A stretch of 64,000 nt of DNA from positions 90,397,135-90,461,134 of the forward strand of contig CM054180.1 of NCBI GenBank assembly GCA_028829895.1, written 5' to 3'. The notes beneath the pieces were generated by a model, which was not told where the DNA came from, did no database searches, and worked only from the letters and a program-made list of their open reading frames with translations. Of this stretch, positions 1-13,704 are shown piece by piece. Position numbers and translations under genes: made by a program. The stretch's first letter is position 1, and the number at the start of each line of letters is the position of its first letter. The stretch is from Sinotaia quadrata (Eukaryota; Mollusca; Gastropoda; Architaenioglossa; Viviparidae).

Positions 1-1382
1 ACTGTTTATAATTCAAAATTAAATATCTCTTTATATATATATATCTGTCTCTTAATGGGGGAATTCTCCTACATATTAATTATTAATATAAATTTTCATA
101 TTCTGATCTATAATTTTAAATGAGATGCTATTTGTGATTTGTATTTGGAGATGTTGCATAAAGTTTATTTTTGAAGTGAATGAGTACATGCAGAGTAGAA
201 GCCACAGGGTAGGATTGTTGTTATTGTTCAGGAGAAAGCTAGATCCCTTGGCATCTAAGCAGTAGCAAATCGACTTAAAATATTAGATCTGTAGTCTTGG
301 TTTGGGCCTTGGTTACGTGTTATGCAATTTTTATGATGATGTAATTATGAACTCATTTTTGTCTACTTCACATATGTGTGACAGAATGTAGGTTGCAAGG
401 TGCAAGAAAATCATAATTATTAATTAGCTATAGGTGGATTTTGAATATGACTGGGTCAAGACTGGATCTAGATAGAGATGGGTGTGGTTTCAAGAGTAAG
501 AAAACCATGGTGGAAATTACATTCTATACTCTTTGCAAATGACTCCTCAGGCGAGGGTTGAGACTGGGTCCCTCCCTTCTAATGGTTGTATATAAAACAG
601 GAGACCCTTGGCTAGAAAAGATAAAAGATATCTCTGTTACATTCCAGCATTTATTTTAAGACCCCTCTTCAAAATTATCCCACCTTATTCTGACAACAGA
701 CTGGATGCCCTCCAATTTACCCTTCAGTCTCATAAAATTTAAATGCTCTTAGTTTAAGCCGACAAATTTTACAGACAGGCAAACTGGTGTACAAAGCACG
801 AACTGGGAAATGTTTAATCAATTATTAGTTAATTATGCAGTCAATCTTCCTTTCACAACTCTATTGCCCCCCACCCAGCTCTTTTGGTCTATCTTGCATA
901 AATAGTCATCTTAGATAATTGATAAACAAATAAAAAGAATTTAATAAAAGTAACAAATAACAAAGTATTTAGAGATTCACAGTAATACTAGGTCTCATAT
1001 ACTAAGCTAATTATTCGATACACAAGATTGCAAATGTTCCATATACAGTTCAAGTTTACCAGACTCTGGTACTTAGCTGGACATCCTTATTGCAATGAAA
1101 CGACGCACACTGAATCCCCGACTGTCTTAGTCAGTTACAGGAGACATGATCTGTCAATTTCTGTTCAACACTTCGCACATCGTTATCCCTTGTCTGAGTT
1201 GTCCAAAACTCGCTCACGACCAAGTCAACAGGTTGAGCAAAATGGGCATGAAGTTGTGTAGAACACTTGCCAAGTGACAAGCAGTCAAAATGACAAGAAG
1301 CGTCGCCGTAATATGTAAACGGAAGACGCAAGTCATAGAAGTGTCGACATAGACATAAGAAACGTTGACATGAACGAAAACT

Positions 1383-1422
1383 CATCAACAAAGACGTAGA
1401 CCCATCGACAAAGACGTAGACC
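1383..1422. repeat. 20-bp unit in two tandem copies
   Basis: Two adjacent 20-bp copies differ at one base (CATCAACAAAG... against CATCGACAAAG...), both ending in ACGTAGACC. They lie in a CpG-richer patch whose origin is unknown, perhaps an old mobile element. Confidence 0.7.
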
Positions 1423-3362
1423 CGCTCTGGAAATAAATGAATTCCTATGAGCGATAGTTCTTATAGATTCGCAATCTTAGCACATGGTGTGAACAATAGC
1501 ATAGTTATTCCTCGACCATTTTAGTATCTTTACATTTAATAATTTAATATACAATAAAGATACAGTTTCAGTCATGCTCATGCATGTTACAATTAACGTA
1601 CGCAAAAGCTTAGAAATATTTCAAAAACATTTATACTTTACAAATGAAAATTGAAATAGAAGAAATCAAATATAATTTAAAATCACGTATATGCGCGTTA
1701 CAATTTCAATAATATTATACACGCAAATAAATTTAAAATTGTTACAATAGATTTACAAATGAACGTGCACAAATGTTCTGCCATCACAATTCAGTTATTT
1801 TAGTTTATAAATTATCGTCTTACAATTCGACAATTAATTTAGAGAATGCAATATTTGAACTTAGCCACACTGTTTAGAGAATTTGCAATATTCATTTAAG
1901 TGAACTTGGCAAATATGTTTGATATATAACAAAAGCATGCCTGAACTGAGTTCAATACTGAGAAAAGCATTTGTCATAAAGCTATACAAAGGTGTCACAA
2001 AACTTGTAAAAGTGTCTCACATACTTGCCTTTTGATAACTAATAAAACTCAGTATGAAGTAGTAAATGTTCAAAATCTTCATCATTCTCAAATGCAGATT
2101 TTCCAGAATAGTCAATTAATGAGAGTTTGGGCTTTCATTTTATTCAGTGCAGTAATGGTAGTGTGTAATGACTTGTGCAGGTGGTTACTGAGGTCTTTTG
2201 CAACCAGATGTTGGCAATGAACAAACACATTGAATGATAAAGACAGTTGACACTTTTTTAAAGTAAGCAACACACCTATGGGTACGACCAATCATTTGAT
2301 GGTGATCTGTTAGCTGCACAAGCAAGTACTTACTAAATTTATGGAGAGCGCTTCCAGCCTAGACCGATTTTTGTACTGGGGACTGGGAGTTGGGGATGGT
2401 TATGAGGGTGTTTGGGAGGCAGGTGGGAGGACCACATCTATCTATAATGTCTGTTCAGTCTATTTGTATATAATGTTATTTGTTTGTTTCTCTTATTTTA
2501 TTTTCTATATTCCTTTTAGCTGTTGGATTTTGATGAGGTTAATATAGTTGTTGGATGGGTGATTTATTTATAAATTTCTCTATGTTACTTTAACTGGTTT
2601 AAGTTTTGATATTTGATATCTTCCCAATCATTACTTTAAGTGGATAGTTCTCAGATACTGGCAAGCCTTAGACTGTGGTGGGGAGGTCCAGTCAGTTAGC
2701 TTCCCACCACTAACCATCTATATTAGGTTGGAGGGCTTTGGACCCAGATATATGACAATGGATGTATTAATTTGGGAACTTTATATTTAAAATAGTTGAT
2801 GGCTCACTACCATCCTATTCAGCCTGCCCATGCATTCATGCCATTGTCACCCTGGAAGATTTAGTACTCCCAATATTGTTTGTGACACCGCTGAGGCACC
2901 CTTCACTCATTATGGTTATTATTTATTAATTAACAACATATGATTAATTACAAATGATTGAGAATCTTAATTTATAGTTATTAATAATAATCTCAGAAGA
3001 CCAAACTGTCTCTCACTTGGGAGACTTATAAGGGTATCGTAAAACTCTACTCTTTACACAATAACAAGAAAGACATTTTACTGTCACATAAGGTTTTCTG
3101 TAGGTGAAAACTTCTTACCAAAGGAGAAATAAAAATCTGTCTTTTATTTATATGTAACATGCCACACCCACCCACTATTACTCTAACATAAGTTTAATAT
3201 ATGTGTGCAAGAAGGTCAATAAATTTATTAAATCAATAATCAAATATGCAACATATGAATATAATCAAAAGAGTGTTGAAATTTACATCACTTCACAACA
3301 ATATCTGATTAATGCTAGACGCTCATTCAGTTTATCCTAGCTTAGACATCAGCAATCAAATT

Positions 3363-3365
<3 letters not shown>

Positions 3366-3402
<37 letters not shown>
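3366..3402. repeat. (TA)n microsatellite
   Basis: Uninterrupted alternating TA for about 37 bases. A short open frame reading Tyr-Ile repeats through it is an artefact of the microsatellite. Confidence 0.95.
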
Positions 3403-3404
<2 letters not shown>

Positions 3405-4437
3405 CAAGTTCACAGATGTAATTCATCAAAGAAATCAGAGTGGAGTTTCAGAGAGATAATTATAAAGCATTCTCCAATTCAAATTATAGATCAATTAATC
3501 TGATACTTCTATGATCCTGTCAAGACATCAAAATGGTGTGTACAATATATGATCGTCCACCAATGTAAGTAACATCTATAGAGGCAAGAGGAAAATGGTA
3601 GTAAAAAAGCAAGTGGCAAGCATCTTATAATGTTCAACTAATATGGTCATTGAGAGCGTAATTTCTGGTGAAGCCTTTAAAATGCTGGAGAGTGATAAGA
3701 GCAGTAAAACTTTACTTGCAAAAGGAGAAAGGTGTTTTGTTTTCGGCATCTAGGCTCTAGCTTCTGCAATTATAAACAAGTAATCAATGCACTTGATGAT
3801 GCCTATTTCCAGTGCCCTCTGCCATCCCTTAATCCCACCACCTACTTAGGTATCTCTGTGGTAAACTGTCTGCAAAGATTGTGGTAGGAAGCAGCAAAGA
3901 TTTATTTCTTGCCATGAACGTATCTATTATGCAAGACATCTATTTTTAACTAGTGTTTTCACTTTTTGAGCTGATAAGGTGAATTTTGCTGAAAGATATA
4001 CAAAAATATCCCTAACATTCTTTTTGACAGCTAGATAAATTCACTTATGGATGGTCACACCTGATATCCAATGACTTTCAGCTTTACAGAATTCTCTCTT
4101 GGCACTGCATAGCTTGCCACTTAAGTTCTTTCTGCAGATTCTCATTCTATCAACTGACTACATCTGCTTAGGTATGATTGAATGAGAGTGTGTGTGAGCA
4201 GTATAAGTTATCTATTAATCTTGTGTGCAATCATGTGACTGTATTCATAACTAAGGAGTGCAAATGGTATACAAAATCAACATGTATAGTTGCATTAACT
4301 CATGTCACAAGTACTACTAGATTATTAAGAATATTATTGCTAAGCCTATTAAACTAAAGACTTGTTACAATTTTCCCCAGCCCCCATTTTTATAAACTTC
4401 ATAAACTGTATATGTACCACAGTGCATGGATACTTAC

Positions 4438-4491
4438 TTCTTGAAGTTCACAGTCTGACAAGTCAAACTTTGGTTCTGGATCTTGCTGTGC
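4438..4491 (-). CDS. Coding exon of a putative leucine-rich-repeat protein (second coding exon)
   Basis: On the minus strand an acceptor (TTTAAG before GCACAG) opens an 18-codon phase 0-0 exon closed by a strong GTAAGT donor. The peptide ends FDLSDCELQE, which resembles the capping strand at the start of leucine-rich-repeat proteins (an L-x-L-x-x-C/N-x-L pattern followed by a predicted V-P). It joins in frame to the exon at 8123-8235. A small LRR protein of the LRRC20 type is possible, but only from recalled pattern similarity. The repeats themselves would be in exons outside the window or not recognised here. Splice sites and phase are seen directly; the family is inference. Confidence 0.55.
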
Positions 4492-7400
4492 CTTAAATAA
4501 ATAGAAAAGAGTCTGATTGTAAAATCCTTTCAAATACACATCATTCTAATAAACTTGTTCTTGATGCAAGTGCCTTTATATAAAAGTTAATAATTCTTCT
4601 AACTTCTATTAAAACTATGATTACCACAAGCATAATTAATAATAATTAACAAATATATCTATATATACTACAATTTTAATTTTAAAAATATTTTATATTA
4701 ATAATTAAAACTATCTGACAGATTTAACCATCCAATAGTTTTTCTCTTAAATTGAAAAAAATGTAAAACATGCAGTCTTGATAAAATTACTATTTCTATT
4801 CCCTAAGAGTTTAATTTTTTTTGTGCTACTGATACAATGATAAATAAAATAATGAGTGGCATACAAAACAATATTTTTCTCAAATTCATATTAGAATGTA
4901 TTATGTTGTATAAACTTATTTATATTTTATTTATATAAAATTTTATAAATAAATGCCTTTGTTTGGAATAAAAAAATTACAAGCTCAGACTAAAATATTT
5001 CATTTATAGCTTTTGTACAGACATATTTAATTCATGCTTAATGATGAGTACAAGATTTTGAGTGTTTTTAAGTCAAAGTTCATCACTCATGAAATCCATG
5101 AAATTTGCAATTTATCTATTGTACACTTGTGAGACTATTTGTCAGAAAAACTACTCATCCAGTTGGAACTGGTTTGGATTGTGTCAGCAATTTCTAACAT
5201 ATTCTCCACCTGAGCTGTTTACTCCAATTAAAAAACAGGTCACTTTGACATTTAACAATTTATATAACAATTAAGTTTAGAAATAGGGATAGGCAAACTT
5301 AATCTGCCATAGATAGAAACTTTTACTGGTTAATGTCAAACTCCTAAAAGTATAAACAGATAATTGGAACTACTTTCTAGATAAATATAAATGAAATGCT
5401 ATTAATTATCAAATTTAAATACTACTCCAGTATTTATCAAACTGAAGTACTACCATGACTATAATGGCATTATTAATACTAATGTCATAAAATTCTTGGT
5501 CATTAAAAACATAAAATTTCTAAGTATGAGCATAATAGCAAAACATCAACCCTTGATGCACGAGGGTTTCTTGTGTCTGGTTCTGATTTGTTTGTGTAGT
5601 GTTGGATCTCACTATGGAATTGATTCTGATTTGTTTGATTGACATTCGATTTCACTATTGGATTCGCTAAAAGGAGAGATTGCAACAGTTATGCACTGAA
5701 ATTGCTAACACAAAGAATCAACCTCAACTCATGACTGAGTGGCATGAACACACCTGCCTAAGGACATACATAAAAAAATCTACACAATCAAATGATGAAG
5801 GAGCAAGAAATATATACCTAAACTGTCAAACAAAAGAAGGAACAAGAAATGTATCTGCACAATGAAAAGATAAAGTGGCAAAAAATGTACACCTACACAT
5901 GAAATGATGAAAGGGCAAGAAATGTACAGATGGAACATCAATGAAAATGAAAGGGGATGCAAATTTTCAAAATAAATAATGACTACTTCATTAAGTCAAC
6001 CTATGAACCTAGGTATTTAAAGATGTTTGTTACATAAAGAAAAGTATTAGTAAAAATAAAAGTAGTGATAAAAATTCAATATTACCTATATTTACATGCT
6101 CTAAATATTTCCATTTATTAAGATATTTGAACTAAACAGATTGTTGAGTATTTTGTAAAATAACAAATATTCTTTCTTGAACCATTATCTAACTTTCTAA
6201 TATTTTGATTGTTCAAGTGATGTTTATTGTAAATTTTATATCTTAGTGTATAAAAATCATATTATCCACAATATTTTTTATGTTCTCATTATTGCTTAAC
6301 ACTGTAGCAAAAAGTGTCAACATATAACAATTTAAAGCAGTCAAGATGCAAGAGATTAAATTCTGTGTCTGATGCTAACTTTTAAACAAGTAAAACTCCT
6401 TTTATTATTTACAGTTATTTGTTACCTCTTTCTGTGGATATAGTAAAACTAGGAGGGATTACATGAAAATAAAATAAAATCTAATTTGTAAAATTAATTG
6501 GAAATCTATAAACTAAAGAAATCTAATCTGTGAAATTTCACCAGGAATATAGTATTAATAATAGATTTTAAAAATATTTTCCACATTCACTACTAAAGTA
6601 CTACCATATTTACTCTAATTATGTAGCACTAATTTTTGTTGTTGTTTGTTTCAAGTAAGTTTTGGTAAAGGTAAAACACAGATTCTGACAAATTTTGCAT
6701 TCAGAGTTGTTGACTAAACTTATAAGCACTTTAATAAAGCATATATAATATTAAATACACCTCAAATGAAAAATTTACTGCATTAACATAAAATCTGTTA
6801 AACAAGTTTATTAATATTTTTTTTAATTTAAGAGTCTATCTATCTATTTCTCTATCCCTTAGTCTTGCTGACCGTTGGGCACCACTGATGACCTGACAAC
6901 CCGTTTCCTCCATTCCATTCTGTTCTCTGCTAATCTTACTGTATAATTCAGTTTCAGTCCTGTCCACTCTGAGATGTCCACTCCCATCTTTTTCTCTGTC
7001 TTCCTCTCCTTTGCCCTCCTTGCACAGTACTTTGCATGATTGTCTTGGCAAGCTCTGTTGATCATGTGACATGCCCATACCATTTCATTTTGCATTTTTT
7101 CACCATGGCCATTAGCTCTTCATAAGACCCAATGGCTTCCTAATTCTGTTTTCCATTTCATGTCATGAATGACATGATCTCTATATGAAATGCCAAACAA
7201 CCTTCAAAAGCATCTCATTTCAGTATCTTGTATCCTCCTTATGATATTCGCTGTGAGGGTCCATGACTCACATGCATATACCGGTAAGAACACAGATACA
7301 ATCAAGGAGCACATCAGTCTGATCTTTGAGCTGACTGAGGTGTTTCTGTCTTTCCAAACTGTCTTCAGCCATGCCAATATTTCTGGTTTTGATCCCTCAC

Positions 7401-8122
7401 TAAACAATCTGCTAAACAAGTTTATTAATTTTTTTTTAATTTAAGAGTTACAAAGTTTTAATTTAAAAAAATCATGATAAAATTGACCTTAACAAGACTA
7501 TGGGTCTATAACTCAGGGAGGATAAGCCTAGTCTTGTATAAAAATAATTTTGCATCAAGGATAAATCATAAATCACTGTATCTTTATTTTTATTAACTGT
7601 TTTAACATAAATATATCCTATAGCTATAATTTTTTAAACTTATTTTCTACTTTCAAAACTCTTATGCAAGTCCAATAAGTATGATACTATCCTTGGAAAT
7701 CGAAAAAGACAGCCTCCATGTGTGTACTGAGAGTTTATTTTTATCCTTTTATTATAATGGAATATCACTGAAAATAAAATTGATGGAGGTAAGATTTGTA
7801 GATCAATATTAGGGGGTAGCAGAGAATAAGTCTGAGCTTTTTATTCATTTCAAAACACAAAAAAATTTAAAGGTGTAATTTTATCTAACTGAATCCCTAA
7901 CAAATTTTAAGAAAAAAAATTATCTATTGGTTGAAACCATGAAATTGGTGCATATTCAGAATGCCCCAAAAATGAGAGTAAAAATGGAACTTATGTTTCC
8001 TCAGATTTAAGTAATTATACAAGGATAGCAGCAAATTATTTTGAATTAAAAATACCATCTTCAAAATCCATCATACAAGATAATTTACTGCAGCTCTTAA
8101 ATTTTCAATATAATATTAATAC
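4492..8122 (-). other. Intron of the putative LRR gene, with a LINE insertion
   Basis: This stretch separates the two phase-matched minus-strand exons. It is AT-rich and holds the truncated LINE at 6791-7447. Apart from that I see no exon or other gene; the remaining short open frames have AT-driven composition. Confidence 0.45.
6791..7447 (-). mobile_element. 5'-truncated non-LTR retrotransposon (LINE) with about 40-bp target duplication
   Basis: The minus strand encodes the C-terminal part of a LINE polyprotein in broken frames. A segment with YACESWTLTA and EMRCF is followed by a tail with EWTGLKL, RMEWRK and VVRSS, a pattern typical of the end of many invertebrate non-LTR reverse transcriptases. 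The 3' end runs into a GATA-type microsatellite at about 6836-6850. The body (about 6836-7408) is flanked by near-identical direct repeats, 6791-6835 and 7406-7447, differing at a few bases: a long target-site duplication. Frames are disrupted and the 5' end is missing, so the copy is dead. Confidence 0.85.
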
Positions 8123-8235
8123 CAAAAATTCCTGGCGTTGTTGTCGCTTTCGGCTCTTTTCACTCTGATGTCTAACTAAGGGCATGTTAGTTGTTGCATA
8201 TGTTTGATTCATGCCCAACTATTTTACTTGAATTT
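8123..8235 (-). CDS. First coding exon of the putative leucine-rich-repeat protein
   Basis: An acceptor-like CTTCCAG precedes this exon, so it may follow an untranslated exon. The first ATG (8212-8210 on the minus strand) has an in-frame stop shortly upstream. The frame runs 30 codons (MNQTYATTNM... ending KRQQRQEFL) to a GTATTA donor at phase 0. It joins in frame to the exon at 4438-4491, giving a basic, Q/R-rich N-terminus followed by an acidic linker and FDLSDCEL. The donor is moderate rather than consensus. Exon pairing and start are seen in sequence; gene identity is uncertain. Confidence 0.5.
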
Positions 8236-11200
8236 CTGGAAGAAAAAACCACAAGAAACTTGCAAATAAATACAAAAACATTTTTAATAATAAATTATAT
8301 TACAAACTACAAACTGTGAAAGATCTTTAAGTTGTATATTATGAAGAACCTCACATTTATTTTCACTGCACTCAAAACTACTTTGTTCCTGTGCATTCTT
8401 AATTCCTGTATTAACAATACATGATGTGAAAGTGGATAAGTGTATTAATGTATTTACATAACTGAATTACCAGACTAGACAATCTCAATCTACAACACAT
8501 TACTATTAATAATAAAATTTTGACAGCCATTCTGTGATTGACAATGTGTCATAGCTTAGTTAAGTGACAATCATATAGAGTTTATAGTGTCTAGTATTAT
8601 TCTGAAGCTAAAGATACATCAGTTTGTTAATTAAGTTTAAATTAAATATATGTTTTGTTTAATTGTTTGGGGACATTGTTTGGTAAGTCTGATTTAACAC
8701 CTAGTTATTGGGAGATCTTCCAGCTAATAAAGGAAATTTACCAGTTTCCTAAAATACTTGACTCATATTTGTTAAAATCTATTGTTGGATTTCTTAAATA
8801 ATATCCACTCCTTTTCACCATGAAGGAAAAAGGGAAATGCTACAAATATATATTAAACAGAATAATATATTTCACACAAATCTGAAATTAAGCAGACACC
8901 TTCCACAGGGAAAAAACCTTGGTTTATTTATTTATTTTCTTAATTCACAATATGTGATAACAACTGTAAGCACTGTTTGCACAAACAAGAATAAAATGTA
9001 TTTATAATTGCAATCATTGAATCAGACATAATTCTATTCTCTTTCTCTCTTTATATATATTATATATATAAAACATATAATACTTATAAGAAACAAAATC
9101 AAATGCATTCATTAAATGTTCCAGAGCAAGACATAGGTACATAAAATTGATGAGTTGTTTTCAAATTTCAACAATATTTCATTTATTTGAACTTTTAATA
9201 GTAATTTTTACCAGCTAAATTGCATACACAAGTTTATAACCCACTTATCTGAAAAATACTGACATTTCATGAATTCATTTGAATATTTTTATAAATTCTA
9301 CTGGTTTAATAAAAAAGGCATATATTCTTCATTCTTTCACTGTAAAAAGAAAAGAGTTCACTCTGCTAAAGGTTATATTGCTTCTCTTATGAACCAATTA
9401 TTTTAATTAACTTAAATATGTTTACCCAAAATAGTTCTCATTTTACTTTTTATTAAATCAAAGATCAGAAAATGGAAAAGTTAACAATTTTTGTTATAGT
9501 GATCTTTAACTTAACTCATGTCTGATAATGTATGCTCAGACAGACAAAAAAATTATAAGGCTTGCAGAGCACATCTGCAAAATGATGCACTTTTTCTTTG
9601 TGAATTGCTTCTTGTTGTGGATTATTTTTCAAACTGTAACATGAGCAGATATATTTTTTTTAAAGATTTTTAAGAATTCAAAATTTCACCTCTATAGTTC
9701 TAGATCTTGTAAAGCATACAGGATACAGGTACTGTATTTAAAGGCAGGATTTTATATATGGAAAGTGTAGTTCAAAACATGTCAGGACATAACACTGACT
9801 ATGATAATAATGGATTTTAGGATTGGAATTAACTGAAGAAAGAAGACAGGATTATCTAAGATATGTAACTCTTGATCACATTCACAATATCCATTTGGAA
9901 ATAACATTTCCTTACAGTCTGAGATTATGGGTTTTAAAATGTAATCTTCCAAGTTGCTTGTTAATTCTGACTTTACAAAATCACTATCATAGACTTCAGC
10001 TTTATAAGCAATATTCCAACATAAACAAATATATAATCCAGGTGCAGTTTTCAACAAAGAAATAAATTATGGTTTAGTTTATAACTGTTATATTCCAATG
10101 TAAATTAATGTAACCTAAGTACAATCTAAATATATGTAAATGGTGGTTTAGTCGATACAAGCAGCCCTCCAATGTACACAAATGTAATCCAAAGTTTATT
10201 CAGTTGTAAAGAAATGCATTTTTTATGGTACAGCAGAGCAGATTCAAGGGAAAGTATTTTAAGAACAATAATTATTTCATCTTTATATTTTTTTTTAAAC
10301 TGCTGGCATTCTGCATATTTTCTTGTAAATGTTAAATTTTAACTGACCAGCAATAGTAGCAAATAATGTATTTGGATATTATTTAAGTAAGTGTCCTATG
10401 TTGGTAATGCATCTTTGAATCTAACAGCAACATTTTTTAATTTACAAGATCAGCTTCTTATAATAAAGACTTTATAATAAATGAATTCTAGAATTGGATG
10501 TATTAAAAAATAAACAATAAAAAGTGCAATTACACTATTTTTTAAAGTATTATGATATTTATATAAATTAAATATGATTCTACCAATGCTTTTTACAAAT
10601 TCAATCTAAGAGTGATTCAGAAAAGAAACAATAAACCAATAATGAAATGATTATGAAACAGTTTAGTGATTGTGAAACAGAACGATTAAAAATAGCGTAT
10701 TAGTTATATATACATGTGCTTTATGTATAATTGCAACAGCTCTCAAAAAGACTTATTTAATTTCATCTGTGCATCACTGCATAATCATATAATGTGCTGT
10801 ATTTTTGATTATACTATAGTAAAGAAAACAAAACCACAATCTGATTTCATCATATATTCCGGGCCTAAGTTGAGTTAAGATGTATTTTATTTTTAAATCC
10901 ATAGTCACTGCCAAATTTAACAGAGATACAGTGAAAAGCACCTAATCGACAACTCCTAAGCATGGGAATTCGTAGTTAGTTCGACCCCGTATTCCTACAT
11001 TTTCTAGGTCTGTTAACTTTAGCTATTGCCTTTTTAATTCATTAAAAGATTTCGTTTAAGTTAAACGATCCCCAAACTAGCAAATGAGAGCAGTAGTTTA
11101 AAAGCCTCAGATGTAAACAAGAATAGACTATAAATAATAATGCGATACATAAAATCAGTGCCTTGTTTGTTTATTGGCCTATCATGCAAAATGTACACAA

Positions 11201-12027
11201 CTGTGAAGACTGAACTATGTGTTTACTATAATCAGTACACAAGATTTATTTCTTATAGATTTTAATAAAATATTAACTGAGATCAAATTAATTAGTTTAC
11301 CAATAACTTACCATGTCTAATAAACATACTGGAAATACCACTGAGCTAAATATAAAATATAGAGAATACATATTGTAAGGGAGACCATCTAACATTCGGT
11401 AGAGTTGTGTCCAGATTGGAGTTGGCGCCTCAGTTTAACAAGCTATAAGCACTACCCCCAGAGGAACAACCTCAAAACCGGATAGAGCAAATTTTTAAAA
11501 ATATTAAATAATTGAGCTAATAAATCTTCTTAACTATCTGATTATTTCTGACTCAGTCAGGCACAGATATGTATATCATAGATCATGTTCCAAGCTCTGC
11601 ACTTTTTCTATGGGCAACAACAACGGTTGTGGGCGTGGCAACCTATGTGGCTATATAGAAATTTAAAACACTTTAAATAAGCAAATAAAGTAGAATGTGC
11701 TTTATTTGTGTCGGATGTTATCAAATAAATATTAAAAGTAACAGAAAAAAACAGCAATTTATTAAATATTAAATCTGATTGCATGTTCTGTAACCACAAC
11801 ATTAACAGTATACAAGGAGAGTGTTAAGCTCTTTATTGAATATAAAAATAATTATGTTGCATATCTTATCTATCAACTGATTTCGGTATCCTAATAGATG
11901 GGAAATATTTCAGTTGATATCTTAGGACATTTTCTAACGATCTATATAGATATAAATCACTACCACACCAAACTTTTAAAAAGTTTACAATTGACGCATT
12001 TAGAAATGACTACAGTTACAATATCTT
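8236..12027. other. AT-rich DNA without a recognised gene
   Basis: Both strands show only short open frames of AT-driven composition. A TA-rich microsatellite lies near 9050-9075. At about 10950-11010 a CpG-containing patch carries a TTCGA motif slightly like a tRNA B box, but no convincing tRNA or SINE structure could be drawn. This could be upstream or intronic sequence of the minus-strand gene. Confidence 0.4.
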
Positions 12028-12160
12028 GACAGACGGGGGATCAAAACCAGAAATATAGTCCAGGATTGCGCTGACAATAACAGCAATGGCAAGGCTGAAG
12101 ACACTTTGGAAAGATAGAAAAGATAGTTAGCTCAAAGATCATACTGATGCGTTCCTTGTT
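12028..12160 (+). mobile_element. LINE reverse-transcriptase fragment
   Basis: The plus strand reads, with frame breaks, GGSKPEI then MARLKTLWKDRK and a MRSL stretch. This is collinear with the GSKPEILAWLKTVWKDRN and LMCSL segments of the minus-strand LINE at 6791-7447. It is a short internal fragment with no ends visible. An open frame starting MRSL at 12147 begins inside this fragment and is therefore unlikely to be a genuine gene start. Confidence 0.7.
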
Positions 12161-12761
12161 TTGTTTTTTTCGCTGTCTCTCTCCAGAGGATGCGGGAAGC
12201 CTTTTTATCAGAGATAGTCTTCAGCTTTGGAGGTCTGGAGAGAACTTCCTCTCCTCACTTGTTTCTAGAGAGGGCAGAGGTGGTTGTGTGGCGAGTAGAT
12301 GTAGTGTGTGTGTGTGTGAGGAAGTAAACTCGTTACACTGGGTTCATCAACTTGATACACTCAGTAAGCAATGGGTTCCTAAAAAAAATGGGTGGTCAAA
12401 GTATGACCCCATTTTTTTAACGATTGGAATTTCAGCTTGTGCTTGGAATGTTTCGGTAAGTAAATAAATCTTGTTCTTGCATTATTTAATTTCTTATTAT
12501 TTATTTATGTAAATTACTAATTCTCAATGATGATAACCTATTAAAAGATCATATTAAAAGATTTGCTGATTATTGATGAAACTGCGTTGGAGCACATTCG
12601 ACCTATTGCGCATGCTCAATCGTCGAGCAGTTCGGTTGCCTGGCGTACCTTAGCAATGACATATCGGACAGCGAAAAGCAGATTGAACTCATTCATTCAT
12701 AACAATCATTGTAATTTTTTTGCTTGTACGTGTTTATCCCAAGATCGAAGCTTACTTGATG

Positions 12762-13018
12762 TAAAATGCATAGGTCATCAATGTCAATCATTTTCAATGC
12801 CACTTGCATACTTAAAAATATACATGTAAATGCATTTGCACATTGTGCTGTTAATAAGAAAATGGTTGTGATTATCTATAGTAAAAGTTTTGAGATTTTA
12901 TAATTATATCATGGTGCAATAAAACTGTCAGTTGAGATTTTATACCTTGTAGCATTATGCTAAATAAAAAAACAAAAAGAAATTGTAAAAAAGAAAGAAA
13001 TTCTATGTAATCTTTAGT
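12762..13018 (+). repeat. Direct duplication, copy 1 (about 255 bp)
   Basis: This stretch is repeated in the same orientation at 13705-13955, about 940 bp downstream. Shared landmarks include a run around TTTTGAGATTTTATAATTAT, ATCATGGTGCAATAAAACTG and a final ATGTAATCTTTA. The copies differ by scattered substitutions and small indels. The nature of the unit is unknown; no terminal inverted repeats are visible. Confidence 0.85.
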
Positions 13019-13704
13019 ATGCTTATATTTATTTCTGATATGATGCATTCATTCACTGATTTCTGTCTAAAGTTAATAGTGTTGCATGTTCTAATCCACA
13101 TGACTAAGAAAAAATAAACTTGTGTGAATAATTAAAACAGTAAATTAATAATGAAAGCATAATCATGGACTAGCCAAGTCCCTACTGAAGTAATTTCATA
13201 TTTTATAATTAAACTTGTATAAATAGTACAATGCAACAGTGGATACATTCACAATTCTTCTTCAGAAAAGGACTGGGCAAGTGCATGATTATTATTATGT
13301 CACAATAAAATCTTCAGTTCATTCTCACCATATACTGTTGCTCAAGATTAAATATTCTGTTGTTGGCAATATGGAAGTAAATTTTTAGCTTCAAATGTGT
13401 TGTGATAATTTTGTTAATTACCACCAATCAGTCACGTCTAAAAGTAAATACTTGTGTTTTATAATTAAACACAGGTAAAGTTTAAAAAAATATTTAAAAT
13501 GTTATCACAAATTCACAATAAAGATGTAAATATTATGTGTTTACACTTCATATATTGTACTATAAATAGTTTAGTGTGCAAGCTTATAGTCTTAAGAGGA
13601 GATTGAAAAGAGGGGATTTATTTTAACCAAAGTTTAACCTTAGCTATCAGTTTGATCAAACTGCTACAACTTCACTCTATGCTAGGTGCTGCAGTGCACA
13701 GATA

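Larger units (their letters stand above)
1..4437. other. AT-rich non-coding DNA, probably intron or downstream flank
   Basis: I see no recognisable coding exon here. If the minus-strand exon ending at 4438 continues downstream, this stretch is its intron, and the next exon either lies outside the window or is too diverged for me to recognise. A locally CpG-richer patch lies at about 1100-1440. Its short open frames match nothing I know. The rest is AT-rich with homopolymer runs and a TA microsatellite. Confidence 0.5.

Noticed and set aside
3312..3503. Open frame with Tyr-Ile repeats
   Set aside because: Translation of the TA microsatellite.
10950..11010. tRNA-derived SINE
   Set aside because: A TTCGA-like B box is visible but no matching A box, cloverleaf or tail could be drawn.
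12147..12467. Open frame of 106 codons as a gene
   Set aside because: Its first codons lie in a LINE reverse-transcriptase fragment and the rest has low-complexity GT repeats. A strong GTAAGT donor near 12455 leaves open an untranslated exon, but not this protein.
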